A stretch of 64,000 bases of DNA from Oxalobacteraceae bacterium OTU3CINTB1 (GTDB taxonomy: Bacteria; Pseudomonadota; Gammaproteobacteria; Burkholderiales; Burkholderiaceae_D), in contig CP099652.1 of the NCBI GenBank assembly GCA_024123955.1, forward strand, positions 1,736,001 to 1,800,000, in the 5' to 3' direction. Below are positions 50,521-61,672 of the stretch, one piece after another. The position numbers and the translations under genes were made by a program. Positions within the stretch are counted from its first letter, which is position 1. Each line of letters opens with the position of its first letter. The notes beneath the pieces were generated by a model. It saw only the letters and a list, made by a program, of their open reading frames with translations, did no database searches and was not told the DNA's origin.

Positions 50521-50632
50521 TTCAGCGTACAATTACAGGTTGTTAGCACGACTAATGGACTTCCTGCGCCTGTCGAAAACGCAATATTTGCGGAGCCACC
50601 GCGATGCGTGACACGCCCACTTTGGAGTATTA

Positions 50633-51835
50633 ATGAGCTTTAGTTTAAATGCGGTACTGGATTTTCTGTCTAACGGGGTCACCCGATTTAGCGCCTGGGA
50701 AGTGTTTTTCTACACCCTGGCCGTTACACACATCACCATTGCCAGCGTTACCATCTATCTGCACCGCCACCAGGCGCACCGCGCGCTCGAGTTGCACGCG
50801 ATTCCAAGCCACTTCTTCCGTTTCTGGCTGTGGCTGACCACTGGCCAGGTTACCAAGGAATGGGCGGCGATCCACCGCAAGCACCACGCCAAATGCGACA
50901 CCGAGGAAGATCCGCACAGCCCGGTCACCCGTGGCATCAAGAAAGTGTTCTGGGAAGGCGCCGAACTGTATCGCGCCGAATCGAAGAACATGGAAACCAT
51001 GGAAAAGTATGGCCATGGCACGCCGACCGACTGGATGGAGCGCAACGTGTACACCCGCTACAGCTGGGCTGGTGTGGTGGCGCTGCTGTTCATCAACTTC
51101 GCACTGTTCGGTGTCATCGGTATTTCCGTGTGGGCCGTGCAGATGATGTGGATCCCCGTGACCGCCGCCGGCATCATCAACGGCATCGGTCACTACTGGG
51201 GCTACCGCAACTACGACTGCTCGGACGCGGCCACCAACATCATCCCGTTCGGCATCCTGATCGGCGGCGAGGAATTGCACAACAATCACCACACGTTCGC
51301 GACGTCGGCCAAGCTGTCGTCGAAATGGTACGAGTTCGACATTGGCTGGGCGTACATCCGCGCGCTGGAAATCATGGGTCTGGCCAAGGTCAAGAAACTT
51401 GCCCCGGAGCCGAAGTTTGCCAAAGGCAAAGTGGAAGCCGACTTCGACACCTTGCAGTCGGTCATCGCCAACCGTTACGACGTGATGGCGAAATATGCCA
51501 AATCGATCAAGGCCGCCTGGCACGAAGAGGTCGAGCACCTGAAAACCAAGGCCGAGCTGGAATCGCGTTTCCTGAAGTCGTCGCGCAAGCTGTTGCAGCG
51601 CGAGCCGGGCAAGCTGGAAGCGCCGCAGCAGCAGCAGCTGGTGGAACTGTTCCAGCACAGCAAAGCGCTCGAAACCATGCACAACATGCGCGTGGAACTG
51701 GGCGTTATCTGGGAGCGTTCGCACTTCACGCGCGACCAGCTGCTGCACAAGCTGCAAGACTGGTGCAACCGTGCCGAAGCGTCGGGCATCAAGTCGCTGC
51801 AAGAATTTTCGTTCCGCCTGCGCAGCTACGCATAA
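50633..51835 (+). CDS. Membrane fatty-acid desaturase (delta-9 type)
   Basis: The protein has 400 residues. The three His boxes of acyl-lipid/acyl-CoA desaturases are present: HRHQAHRALELH (HX4H), HRKHHAKCD (HXXHH) and HNNHHTF (HXXHH). They are interspersed with membrane segments. The C-terminal roughly 120 residues are helical and charged (ESRFLKSSRKLLQREPGKLE), an extension common in the proteobacterial DesA-like group. It introduces a double bond using di-iron chemistry. AGTATT, not a strong ribosome site, precedes ATG 50633. Confidence 0.93.
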   Translation: MSFSLNAVLDFLSNGVTRFSAWEVFFYTLAVTHITIASVTIYLHRHQAHRALELHAIPSHFFRFWLWLTTGQVTKEWAAIHRKHHAKCDTEEDPHSPVTRGIKKVFWEGAELYRAESKNMETMEKYGHGTPTDWMERNVYTRYSWAGVVALLFINFALFGVIGISVWAVQMMWIPVTAAGIINGIGHYWGYRNYDCSDAATNIIPFGILIGGEELHNNHHTFATSAKLSSKWYEFDIGWAYIRALEIMGLAKVKKLAPEPKFAKGKVEADFDTLQSVIANRYDVMAKYAKSIKAAWHEEVEHLKTKAELESRFLKSSRKLLQREPGKLEAPQQQQLVELFQHSKALETMHNMRVELGVIWERSHFTRDQLLHKLQDWCNRAEASGIKSLQEFSFRLRSYA

Positions 51836-51855
51836 GCAAGCTCTGCAGAAGCGAC

Positions 51856-51885
51856 AAAGCCCCGGACGTCAAACTCCGGGGCTTT
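51856..51885 (+). terminator. Intrinsic terminator of the desaturase gene
   Basis: An 11-bp perfect stem (AAAGCCCCGGA / TCCGGGGCTTT) with an 8-base loop leads into six T. Confidence 0.92.
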
Positions 51886-51907
51886 TTTACATCCAGACTC
51901 AACATTC

Positions 51908-52023
51908 GGGGTCAAGTCTGGCATTCGGACACGGGCCCAACATTGGATGTACGATTTAGCCACAAAATGGCGCCGGGCCGTGTCTTACGGTTGAGAACGT
52001 GTCCGAATGTCAGACTTGACCCC
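51908..52023. repeat. Long inverted repeat, possible palindromic element
   Basis: A 26-bp arm starting GGGGTCAAGTCTGG (51908-51933) is repeated in inverse orientation at 51998-52023 with one mismatch. Inside, GACACGGGCCC and GGGCCGTGTC form a second dyad. It fills the space between the desaturase terminator and the rpmBG terminator. It has the look of a small non-coding repeat element or MITE. No gene is inside. Confidence 0.7.
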
Positions 52024-52038
52024 CGGAGTAGGGACGTA

Positions 52039-52072
52039 AAAAAACCGCCGGGCTTGCGCGGGGCGGTTTTTT
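52039..52072. terminator. Bidirectional terminator of the rpmB-rpmG unit
   Basis: An 11-bp stem (AAAAAACCGCC / GGCGGTTTTTT) with a 12-base loop is flanked by A and T runs. On the minus strand it follows the rpmG stop codon by about 16 bp. Confidence 0.88.
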
Positions 52073-52088
52073 CGGAAGCGAAGATCGA

Positions 52089-52256
52089 TTACTTGATCTT
52101 GGTTTCTTTGAACATGACGTGCTTGCGTGCTTTAGGATCGAACTTCATGATCTCCATTTTAGCAGGCGTGGTGCGCTTGTTCTTGGTGGTGGTGTAGAAG
52201 AAACCCGTGCCTGCGGTCGATTCCAGTTTGATTTTGTCGCGGCCAGTTTTTGCCAT
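52089..52256 (-). CDS. rpmG: 50S ribosomal protein L33
   Basis: The minus strand encodes 55 residues beginning [20 protein letters not shown] and ending with [10 protein letters not shown]. It contains [20 protein letters not shown], the typical L33 body of the Cys-free type. It is part of the large ribosomal subunit. It lies 12 bp behind rpmB, the usual order. Confidence 0.98.
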   Translation of the reverse strand: MAKTGRDKIKLESTAGTGFFYTTTKNKRTTPAKMEIMKFDPKARKHVMFKETKIK

Positions 52257-52268
52257 GGTAGCTCCTAA

Positions 52269-52505
52269 TTAGACTTTTTCGCCACGGGCGCGCATGTCGG
52301 TCAGGACGGCATCGATGCCGACCTTGTCGATGACGCGCAGACCAGCGTTGGACAGACGCAGGGAAACCCAGCGGTTTTCAGATTCAACAAAAATACGACG
52401 GTTCTGCAGGTTAGGCAGGAAACGACGTTTGGTTTTGTTGTTTGCGTGGGAAACATTGTTGCCGACCATCGGCTTCTTCCCAGTAACTTGGCAAACACGT
52501 GCCAT
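52269..52505 (-). CDS. rpmB: 50S ribosomal protein L28
   Basis: The protein has 78 residues: [20 protein letters not shown], then [20 protein letters not shown] and a basic C-terminus. ATG 52505 gives the family N-terminus, with GGAG upstream. It is the first gene of the rpmB-rpmG unit, adjacent to radC as in most proteobacteria. Confidence 0.98.
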   Translation of the reverse strand: MARVCQVTGKKPMVGNNVSHANNKTKRRFLPNLQNRRIFVESENRWVSLRLSNAGLRVIDKVGIDAVLTDMRARGEKV

Positions 52506-52687
52506 AACGCACTCCTTAAAAGACATTCCACAATTGGAAAAACGAGAGTATATCTAAAAAACTCAGCTTTTTCAATGACTTGTGAAAAACAATTGTGTCT
52601 TGATAATCTCAATAAATTTAACAATTGTGACTTCGTGGGGCATTTGGGCACTTCTCCTATGAAAACCTCGTGGCGCCGGTGCGAAAT

Positions 52688-53362
52688 TCACATCTGCCCA
52701 TGCTCGGCAAACGAATGCACCTGATGGCCAGCGACAACAAAGTGGTCGAGAATGCGGATGTCCACCAACCCTAGCGCCTGCACCAGCGCCCGCGTCAGCA
52801 GCAGATCGGACTCGCTAGGATCCGGCGTGCCGGAAGGGTGGTTGTGCGCGAGCATAACGCTGGCGGCATTGCGCGCCAGCGCCTCCTTCACCACCTCGCG
52901 CGGATAGACGCTGGTGTGGGTCAAGGTGCCGCGAAACAATTCCTTGCTGTCGATCAGGCGGTTTTTGACATCCAGGAACAGCACGTGGAACGATTCGAAG
53001 GGTTTGCCGCTAAATAGAAGCAGCAGATATTCCTTCACCGCGCGCGGCGATCCGAGTGCGGTGCCGCATCGCACTTCCTCCAGCATGGCCCGGCGCGCCA
53101 GCTCCATCACCGCTTGCAGCTGGGCGAACTTGGCCGGTCCCAGGCCGTGGATCGCCGAGAACTCCTTCAGGCTGGCGCCGAACAGTCGCTGCAGTGATCC
53201 AAAATGGTGCACCATGTGCTGGGCCAGTTGTACCGCGTCCTGCCCGGGCACGCCGATGCGCAGGAACACCGCCAGCAATTCCGCATCCGACAGGGCGCTC
53301 GCGCCTTCGCGGATCAGTCGCTCGCGCGGACGGCGTTCGGCCGGCCAATCATTGATCGTCAT
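52688..53362 (-). CDS. radC: RadC-family JAB/MPN-domain protein
   Basis: The protein has 224 residues from ATG 53362, with GGAGG seven bases upstream. The N-terminal helix-hairpin-helix-like region (REGASALSDAELLAVFLRIG) is followed by the MPN+/JAMM metal motif VMLAHNHPSGTPDPSESD (about 174-191). The function is unknown despite the historical DNA-repair name. The gene is divergent from fkpB and next to rpmB, the conserved arrangement. Confidence 0.96.
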   Translation of the reverse strand: MTINDWPAERRPRERLIREGASALSDAELLAVFLRIGVPGQDAVQLAQHMVHHFGSLQRLFGASLKEFSAIHGLGPAKFAQLQAVMELARRAMLEEVRCGTALGSPRAVKEYLLLLFSGKPFESFHVLFLDVKNRLIDSKELFRGTLTHTSVYPREVVKEALARNAASVMLAHNHPSGTPDPSESDLLLTRALVQALGLVDIRILDHFVVAGHQVHSFAEHGQM

Positions 53363-53451
53363 CGATATCCTCCGCAAATCATCACAGCCGGCGGGCGCGA
53401 GGGGCAAGGTGGCTTACAATATAGCCTTTGCCAGCTCACCGAACCCCAGTC

Positions 53452-53904
53452 ATGTCTAACGCGCAACCTGTCGTCACCCAATCGGCCTATCTCACCCTGC
53501 ATTATCGTCTGGCCTCCCTGGACGGTACTGATATCGTCACTACCTTCAGTGGAAATCCCGCGACCCTGATGCTGGGCCAGGGCCAGCTGGCGCCGGTGTT
53601 GGAGGAATTGCTGATCGGCCTGCCCGAAGGCACGCACAAGACGTTCGAGCTCGAACCCGGCGTCGGCTTCGGCCCGCGCAACCCGGAACTGGTGCGCGAA
53701 GTCACCCGCGCCACCCTGGACGAGAACTCGGTGCCCGGCGCCGACTACAAAGTCGGCGACCTGGTCGATTTCGCCGCGCCTGGCGGTGGCCGCTTCGCCG
53801 GCATCCTGCGCGAGCTGGGCGATGACACCTGTCTGTTCGACTTCAACCATCCGCTGGCCGGCCAGCCGCTGAAGTTCGAAGTCAATTTAATTTCCGTTCT
53901 GTGA
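53452..53904 (+). CDS. fkpB: FKBP-type peptidyl-prolyl isomerase, SlpA-like
   Basis: The protein has 150 residues and is cytoplasmic. The FKBP fold appears as [20 protein letters not shown], the insert-in-flap region ([20 protein letters not shown]) and a C-terminal [20 protein letters not shown]. This is the SlyD/SlpA type without the metal-binding tail. It catalyses proline isomerisation and acts as a chaperone. It is followed by ispH after 7 bp, a classic pairing, so they form one transcription unit. Confidence 0.95.
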   Translation: MSNAQPVVTQSAYLTLHYRLASLDGTDIVTTFSGNPATLMLGQGQLAPVLEELLIGLPEGTHKTFELEPGVGFGPRNPELVREVTRATLDENSVPGADYKVGDLVDFAAPGGGRFAGILRELGDDTCLFDFNHPLAGQPLKFEVNLISVL

Positions 53905-53911
53905 GGCACTG

Positions 53912-54874
53912 ATGAGCGATAAAGAACTCCTGTTGGCCCAGCCGCGCGGCTTTTGCGCCGGCGTCGACCGCGCAATCGAGATCGTCGAACGCGCGCTGCT
54001 GCAGTTCGGCGCGCCGATCTATGTGCGCCACGAAATCGTCCACAACGCCTATGTGGTGGAAGACTTGCGCAACAAGGGCGCGATCTTCATCGAAGACCTG
54101 GACGACGTCCCGGCCGGCAACACGCTGGTGTTTTCGGCCCACGGCGTCTCGAAGGCGGTGCGCGCCGAGGCGGAATCACGCGGCCTGAGCATCTTCGACG
54201 CGACTTGTCCGTTGGTGACCAAGGTGCACGTGGAAGTGGCCAAGATGCGCAAGCAGGGCTGCGAGATCATCATGATCGGCCACGACGGCCACCCGGAGGT
54301 CGAGGGCACGATGGGCCAGACCGAAGAGGGCATGTATCTGGTGGAAACCGTCGCCGACGTCGAGCGTCTGGAAGTGAAGAAGCCGGAGCACCTGGCCTAT
54401 GTCTCACAGACAACGTTGTCGGTTGACGACACCGCCGAGATCATCGAGGCGCTCAAACGCAAGTTCCCGGCCATCATCGAGCCGAAAAAAGGCGACATCT
54501 GCTACGCCACCACCAACCGCCAGGAAGCCGTGAAGTTCATGGCGCCGCAGGTGGAGCTGGTGATCGTGGTCGGCAGCCCGAACAGCTCCAACTCCAACCG
54601 CCTGCGCGAAGTGGCCGAGAAGATGGGCACGCCCGCCTACATGGTCGACAACGCCACGCAGATCAATCCGGAATGGCTGGAGGGCAAGCTGCGGGTGGGC
54701 GTGACCGCCGGCGCGTCGGCCCCCGAGGTGCTGGTGCAGGCCGTCATCGACCGTCTGAAAGAGTGCGGCGTGCGCAGCGTGCGCCCGCTAGACGGCGTGC
54801 AGGAGGCGGTGACGTTCCCGCTGCCGAAGGGCCTGGACGGACAAAAAGCGGCGGTGATCGACGGCGCAGCCTGA
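53912..54874 (+). CDS. ispH: 4-hydroxy-3-methylbut-2-enyl diphosphate reductase
   Basis: The protein has 320 residues and is cytoplasmic. It is the last enzyme of the MEP pathway, making IPP and DMAPP. The three iron-sulfur cluster Cys are in [27 protein letters not shown] and [11 protein letters not shown]. The substrate loop [14 protein letters not shown] and the [11 protein letters not shown] segment are typical. It is coupled to fkpB. Confidence 0.98.
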   Translation: MSDKELLLAQPRGFCAGVDRAIEIVERALLQFGAPIYVRHEIVHNAYVVEDLRNKGAIFIEDLDDVPAGNTLVFSAHGVSKAVRAEAESRGLSIFDATCPLVTKVHVEVAKMRKQGCEIIMIGHDGHPEVEGTMGQTEEGMYLVETVADVERLEVKKPEHLAYVSQTTLSVDDTAEIIEALKRKFPAIIEPKKGDICYATTNRQEAVKFMAPQVELVIVVGSPNSSNSNRLREVAEKMGTPAYMVDNATQINPEWLEGKLRVGVTAGASAPEVLVQAVIDRLKECGVRSVRPLDGVQEAVTFPLPKGLDGQKAAVIDGAA

Positions 54875-55021
54875 GCCCCCAAATAGTCGCGCAAAACTTA
54901 ATTCAGTACTTTCGGCGTTATTCCGCAGTTAGTTTTTCGGGAATCTCGCTATCATTGCCTCGCTCGCAAAAACTTGTCGATTCGGCCCTTAAGTGGATCA
55001 ATCGACACCCAGCCAGTTCGC

Positions 55022-55113
55022 AGGGTTTGATGCCGCTCAGGCATGAAACTTGCATGATTATCGTGTAGTCAACCGCGGCACTACGGGGACACCTCACCCC
55101 GGGTGCCGTTTTT
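55022..55113 (+). promoter_or_regulatory. Candidate attenuator leader of the livHMGF operon
   Basis: A short reading frame (55030-55068) with AGGG just upstream ends in codons for Ile, Ile, Val and stop. Eight bases later a terminator-like hairpin starts (CGGCAC 55076-55081 with GTGCCG 55103-55108, plus inner GGGG/CCCC) and runs into TTTTT. TGCCGC in the leader (55031-55036) is complementary to GCGGCA at the base of the hairpin (55075-55080), an alternative pairing. The layout suggests translation-controlled attenuation. Confidence 0.5.
55030..55068 (+). CDS. Putative 12-residue leader peptide rich in branched-chain codons
   Basis: ATG-CCG-CTC begins a frame encoding MPLRHETCMIIV and a stop, so four of twelve residues are Leu, Ile, Ile and Val, with three in a row before the stop. 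AGGG is positioned four bases before the ATG. It would act by ribosome stalling when charged tRNA for these amino acids is scarce. Expression is unproven. Confidence 0.4.
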   Translation: MPLRHETCMIIV

Positions 55114-55155
55114 GTTACTTGGACCGTCTGTGCAATACAAAAGTAAAGGCTCTTA

Positions 55156-56085
55156 ATGGATACTTTTATCCAACAAATCATAAATGGACTGGTGCTGGGC
55201 AGCATGTACGCACTGGTCGCACTTGGGTACACCATGGTGTACGGCGTACTCAACCTGATTAACTTCGCCCACGGCGACGTGCTGATGGTCGGCGCCATGA
55301 CCGGCCTGACCATCCTGAAATACCTCAACGAGTACGCGCCGGACCTGCCCGGCTATGTCAAGCTGGCCATCGCCATCGGCGGCGCCATTCCGGTTTGTAT
55401 CATCGTCAACGTCATCATCGAACGGGTCGCCTATCGCCGCCTGCGCAACGCGCCGCGTCTGGCGCCCCTGATCACGGCGATCGGCGTGTCGATCCTGCTG
55501 CAAACCTTTGCCATGATGATCTGGACCCGCAACCCGCTGCCGTTCCCGCAGTTGCTGTCGTCCGAGCCGGTGGTGATCGGCGGCGCGCTGATTTCGCAGA
55601 CGCAGATCCTGCTGCTGGTGCTGGCCGCCCTGTCGATGACCGGCCTGGTGCTGTTGGTGGAAAAAACCAAGATGGGCCGCGCCATGCGCGCCACGGCGGA
55701 AAATCCACGGGTCGCCGGCCTGATGGGCGTCGACTCGAACAAGGTCATCGTCGCCACGTTCGCGCTCGGCGCGGCGCTGGCCGCCGTCGCCGGCGTGATG
55801 TGGGGCGCCAACTACGCCTCGATCCAGTTCGCGATGGGCTTCGTGCCGGGCCTGAAGGCTTTCTCGGCGGCGGTGCTGGGCGGCATCGGCAACATCTACG
55901 GCGCGATGATCGGCGGTATCGTGCTCGGTATTATCGAGAGCCTGGGCGCCGGCTACATCGGCGACCTGACCGGCGGCTTCCTCGGTAGCCACTACCAGGA
56001 CATTTTCGCCTTCGTCGTGCTGATCCTTGTGCTGACGGTGCGTCCGTCCGGCATCATGGGCGAGCGCGTCGCCGACCGCGCGTAA
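55156..56085 (+). CDS. livH: Branched-chain amino acid ABC transporter permease
   Basis: The protein has 309 residues and about eight membrane segments (MDTFIQQIINGLVLGSMYAL start). The LivH-type loop GVLNLINFAHGDVLMVGAM and ENPRVAGLMGVDSNKVI (the EAA-like coupling loop) are present. It forms the inner-membrane pore with LivM. It is the first gene of livHMGF, and all four genes are closely spaced. No binding protein gene is in the operon. Confidence 0.95.
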   Translation: MDTFIQQIINGLVLGSMYALVALGYTMVYGVLNLINFAHGDVLMVGAMTGLTILKYLNEYAPDLPGYVKLAIAIGGAIPVCIIVNVIIERVAYRRLRNAPRLAPLITAIGVSILLQTFAMMIWTRNPLPFPQLLSSEPVVIGGALISQTQILLLVLAALSMTGLVLLVEKTKMGRAMRATAENPRVAGLMGVDSNKVIVATFALGAALAAVAGVMWGANYASIQFAMGFVPGLKAFSAAVLGGIGNIYGAMIGGIVLGIIESLGAGYIGDLTGGFLGSHYQDIFAFVVLILVLTVRPSGIMGERVADRA

Positions 56086-56097
56086 CAGGGGGACCTC

Positions 56098-57315
<1,218 letters not shown>

Positions 57316-57325
57316 GGAAACAACT

Positions 57326-58095
57326 ATGAGCGAACAAGTCATTCTCAACATCGCCGGCGTCAACAAGCGCTTCGGCGGCCTGCAGGCGCTGACCGATGTC
57401 GGCATCAAGATCCTGAAGGGCCAGATCTACGGCCTGATCGGTCCCAACGGCGCCGGCAAAACCACGTTCTTCAACGTCATCACCGGGCTGTATCAGCCGG
57501 ACACGGGCACCTTCGAGCTGGCCGGCAAGCCGTATTCGCCGTCCGCGCCGCATGAGGTGGCCAAGGCCGGCATCGCCCGCACCTTCCAGAACATCCGCCT
57601 GTTCGGCGAGATGACCGCGCTGGAAAACGTCATGGTCGGGCGCCACGTGCGCTCGCACCAAGGCGTGTTCGGCGCCGTGTTCCGCCACAAGGCGGCGCGC
57701 GAGGAGGAGGCGAGCATCCGCAAGCGCGCGCAGGAACTGCTGGACTTCGTCGGCATCGGCCAGTTCGCCAACCGCACGTCGCGCTTCCTGTCGTACGGCG
57801 ACCAGCGCCGCCTGGAAATCGCCCGCGCGCTGGCCACCGATCCGCAGTTGCTGGCGCTGGATGAACCGGCAGCCGGCATGAACGCGACCGAGAAACTGGC
57901 GCTGCGCGAGTTGCTGGTCAAGATCAAGAACGAGGGCAAGACCGTATTGCTGATCGAGCACGACGTCAAAATGATGATGGGCCTGTGCGACCGGCTGATG
58001 GTGCTGGAATACGGCAAGCCGATCGCCGAGGGTCTGCCGGCAGAAATACAGAGCAATCAGGCGGTCATCGAAGCCTATCTGGGAGGATCGCACTA

Positions 58096-58096
<1 letters not shown>
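57326..58096 (+). CDS. livG: Branched-chain amino acid ABC transporter ATPase
   Basis: The protein has 256 residues. The Walker A is GPNGAGKTTFFN, the family-specific Q-loop region is GIARTFQNIRLF, and the signature is RFLSYGDQRRLEIA. The Walker B is LLALDEPAAGMN and the switch His is in LLIEHDVKMM. ATG 57326 has GAGGAA upstream. Its stop codon overlaps the livF start (TAATG). Confidence 0.95.
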
Positions 58097-58830
<734 letters not shown>

Positions 58831-58868
58831 GTATTCCCATAAGCCGCCAGACCAGCGGCGGCCAAAAA

Positions 58869-58894
58869 AAAGCCCCGGCACGCGCCGAGGCTTT
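58869..58894. terminator. Bidirectional terminator between livF and the phasin gene
   Basis: An 11-bp stem with one mismatch (AAAGCCCCGGC / GCCGAGGCTTT) and an ACGC loop has A's on the left and TT on the right. It can serve livF and the convergent phasin gene. Confidence 0.75.
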
Positions 58895-58980
58895 TAAGGA
58901 CATCCGTCAGGAGGACACCACGGATGCCGAGGAGACCGCAGAACGGGCACGGGCGCCTTGGCGTCGGCCACTATTCCTGA

Positions 58981-59541
58981 TTACTTGCGTGCCGGAGCGA
59001 CCTTGGCGGCGGCTGCGGAGAACTGGTTCACGGCTTGGGCAACGTTGCTTTCGATCGACTCGGCAGCTTGCTTGGCGGTCTTGCTGAACTGCTCGTAGCC
59101 GGCGTTGGCGTTGCCGATGGCCGATTTGAACATGGCGACGGCGTTTTCGCTGCCGGCCGGGGCGTTCTTGGTCACTTCTTCCACCAGCGAGATGACTTTG
59201 CGGTTGGTTTCGGCGATTTGGGTTTCAGCGGCTTTGCTGAACTCGGCGCTGGTGCTCTGGGCGATGTTCGCCAGGTGACGACCGTAAGCGATGGTTTTTT
59301 CAGCGGTCGGCTGGGCCTGAGCGGATGCCAGCGAGAAGAATTCTTGCGGATCTTTGGCCGACAGCAGCTGCTTGGTGGTGATCGACGACTCTTCCAGCGA
59401 CGCCTTGGCGGCGGTCAGGTTCAGGTCGACAAACTTCTCCACGCCTTCAAACGCCTTGTTGGTCAGGGCCGAGAAGATAGCGAACTGTGCTTCAAAGTTG
59501 GCTTTGGTCGCATTGGAAAATTGCTCAGGGATTGAAAACAT
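58981..59541 (-). CDS. phaP: Phasin family protein (polyhydroxyalkanoate granule protein)
   Basis: The protein has 186 residues, entirely helical and without Cys. It starts [20 protein letters not shown] and continues with amphipathic helices rich in Ala, Lys and Glu ([20 protein letters not shown], then [17 protein letters not shown]). This is the typical PhaP body that coats PHA granules. GAGAG lies before ATG 59541. No PHA synthase is nearby. The upstream region contains GCGTTGC-type repeats. Confidence 0.93.
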   Translation of the reverse strand: MFSIPEQFSNATKANFEAQFAIFSALTNKAFEGVEKFVDLNLTAAKASLEESSITTKQLLSAKDPQEFFSLASAQAQPTAEKTIAYGRHLANIAQSTSAEFSKAAETQIAETNRKVISLVEEVTKNAPAGSENAVAMFKSAIGNANAGYEQFSKTAKQAAESIESNVAQAVNQFSAAAAKVAPARK

Positions 59542-59889
59542 TTAACTCTCCAGAAAAATAGTCATTAATTGGATACTGCCGTTCTACGTCGGCGAGAAAC
59601 AGAATGCACGTTTCGAACCGATCAAATTGTGCAACGCAACAAAGGCGATTTTACGGCGTTGCGAAATTAAGTCAAGCGATTTTTTGTGCGTTGCATCAAG
59701 GCATGAAACATCGGTTTGAGGAAGCATTTCCCAGCTAAAACTTATTGCGGTGCACTGAAAAACATGGCGTGATTGCTTGCTCCGGAGCCCACGCCAATGC
59801 CGGAGCGCTCGCCGTGATAGACTCGGCGGGCATCGTGCCGGTGCCGTTTTCTGGTCGCCGGTTTCCTTTCAGCCAGCTAGTCAGTTTTC
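59542..59889. promoter_or_regulatory. Intergenic region between phasin and transporter genes with GCGTTGC-type repeats
   Basis: This 348-bp gap between divergent genes contains TGCAACGCA (59630-59638) and its exact inverse TGCGTTGCA (59687-59695), with a further GCGTTGC between them at 59656. They lie 90-155 bp upstream of phaP and may be sites for a PhaR-like repressor. Near the transporter start is a GCTCCGG/CCGGAGC dyad. I see no gene here. Confidence 0.45.
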
Positions 59890-60816
59890 ATGCCCGATAC
59901 GCCGACCGCCTTTTCCGCTGCAAAACCACCCGCCACGCACGCGACCTTCCTGTCGCCCATGCCGTTGTTTTTTGTACTCTTATGGAGCAGCGGCTTCATC
60001 GTGGCGAAGTTCGGATTGCCGTATGCGCCGCCGCTGACCTTCCTGTTGATGCGTTTTGTCGGCGTGCTGGTGGTGCTGGTGCCGTTGGTCCTGCTGCTGC
60101 GGGCGCCTTGGCCGCGCGGCAAGATCTGGCAGGTCGCGCTGGCCGGGGTGTTGGTCCAGGCCGGTTATCTGATCGGCGTTTGGTGCGCCATCAAACTGGG
60201 CATGCCGGCCGGCTTGTCGGCGCTGATCGTCGGCATGCAACCGATCCTGACCGCCTTTGCCGCGCCGTTGATCGGCGAAAAGGTGTTGCCGCGCCAATGG
60301 CTGGGGTTGCTGTTCGGTATCGGCGGCGTCGCCTTGGTGGTGGCCGCCAAGATCAAGTTGACCGGCCTGTCGGTCGAGGCGATCGCGCTGTGCGTGCTGG
60401 CGCTGGTGTCCATCACGGTGGGCACCATGTACCAGAAACGTCATTGCCCACAGTTCGACTTGCGCACGGGCACCGTCATCCAGTTCGCCGCGTCCACTGT
60501 GGTGGTGTTGCCGCTGGCTATCATATTCGAAGGCTGGACGGCGGAGTTTGCTGCGGTGCAGTGGACGCCGCAGTTCATCGGAGCGTTGTTGTGGTCGGTT
60601 TTGGGTCTGTCGATCGGCGCCATCTTCCTGTTGTTCGCGCTGATACGGCGCAGCGACGCCACCCAGGTCACCAGCCTGATGTATCTGACGCCGCCCACCA
60701 CCGCCGTCATGGCGTGGCTGATGTTCGGCGAAGTGTTTAATCTCCTCGGCGTGGCGGGCATGGCGCTGGCGGTCACCGGGGTGTTTTTCGTGGTCAGCAA
60801 GCGCAAACCCACATAG
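59890..60816 (+). CDS. EamA-family (DMT superfamily) transporter
   Basis: The protein has 308 residues and 10 membrane segments in two EamA repeats (LPMPLFFVLLWSSGFIVAKF-like first repeat, SVEAIALCVLALVSITVG second). It is an inner-membrane metabolite exporter, and the substrate is unknown. Paralogs are numerous in betaproteobacteria. ATG 59890 is the first start in a favourable context. The nitroreductase gene follows after 9 bp, suggesting one transcription unit. Confidence 0.88.
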   Translation: MPDTPTAFSAAKPPATHATFLSPMPLFFVLLWSSGFIVAKFGLPYAPPLTFLLMRFVGVLVVLVPLVLLLRAPWPRGKIWQVALAGVLVQAGYLIGVWCAIKLGMPAGLSALIVGMQPILTAFAAPLIGEKVLPRQWLGLLFGIGGVALVVAAKIKLTGLSVEAIALCVLALVSITVGTMYQKRHCPQFDLRTGTVIQFAASTVVVLPLAIIFEGWTAEFAAVQWTPQFIGALLWSVLGLSIGAIFLLFALIRRSDATQVTSLMYLTPPTTAVMAWLMFGEVFNLLGVAGMALAVTGVFFVVSKRKPT

Positions 60817-60825
60817 CGAGGACAC

Positions 60826-61527
60826 ATGATTACTACTCCGGAACAGCAAGCGGTGGATGCCGCGATCACGTCGCGCCGCTCGATCCGCGCCTATACGCCG
60901 CAACCCGTGGCGCGCGAGGATATTTTGCAAATCCTGCAGGTGGCGGGCAGGGCGCCGTCCGGCACCAATACCCAGCCGTGGAAGGTGTATGTGCTGGAAG
61001 GCGAGCGCAAGCAGGAGTTGTCTTCGGCGATTCTGGCCATACATAACGATCCGGAGCAAGCCAGGCTGCACACGGAGGAGTACGCGTATTACCCGAGGGA
61101 ATGGGTCTCGCCGTATATCGATCGCCGCCGCAAGGTCGGCTGGGACTTATATGCGTTGCTCGGGCTCACCCGGGAGAACAAGGCCGGCATGGCGGCCCAG
61201 CATGGACGCAACTATGAATTTTTCGGCGCGCCGGTCGGGCTGATCTTTACGATCGACCGCATCATGGAACAGGGCTCCTGGCTCGACTACGGGATGTTTT
61301 TGCAGAGCGTGATGGTGGCGGCGCGCGCGCGCGGACTAGATACTTGTCCGCAAGCCGCCTTTACGCAGTATCATCGGGTCATCGGTTCTGTCCTGAACAT
61401 CCCCGAAAACGAAACCGTGGTGTGCGGCATGGCGCTCGGTTACGCCGATACGACAAAAATTGAAAATTCTTTGATTACCGAGCGCATGCGCCTTGAAGAA
61501 TTTGTTAAATTTGTCGTTAAGGACTAG
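60826..61527 (+). CDS. Nitroreductase-family flavoprotein
   Basis: The protein has 233 residues. The FMN-binding N-terminus is TSRRSIRAYTPQPVAREDIL, with GRAPSGTNTQPWKVYVLEG, the classic second FMN contact. The C-terminal GYADTTKIENSLITERMRLEEF resembles the PnbA/NfnB-like subgroup. It uses NAD(P)H to reduce nitro groups, quinones or other electron acceptors. The physiological substrate is unknown. It is cotranscribed with the upstream transporter. Confidence 0.9.
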   Translation: MITTPEQQAVDAAITSRRSIRAYTPQPVAREDILQILQVAGRAPSGTNTQPWKVYVLEGERKQELSSAILAIHNDPEQARLHTEEYAYYPREWVSPYIDRRRKVGWDLYALLGLTRENKAGMAAQHGRNYEFFGAPVGLIFTIDRIMEQGSWLDYGMFLQSVMVAARARGLDTCPQAAFTQYHRVIGSVLNIPENETVVCGMALGYADTTKIENSLITERMRLEEFVKFVVKD

Positions 61528-61672
61528 CTTGCATAAAAGGGTAGCCAAATGCGTATTGCAGATCCGCAACCAAAGATGCTGCCAAGGATAATTTAGCTTG
61601 CGCTCCCTCACCATTTTGCTACACTGCAACAGTCGATTGTGAAATCCGGCTTTTCTTCTTTTGGGGATACGA

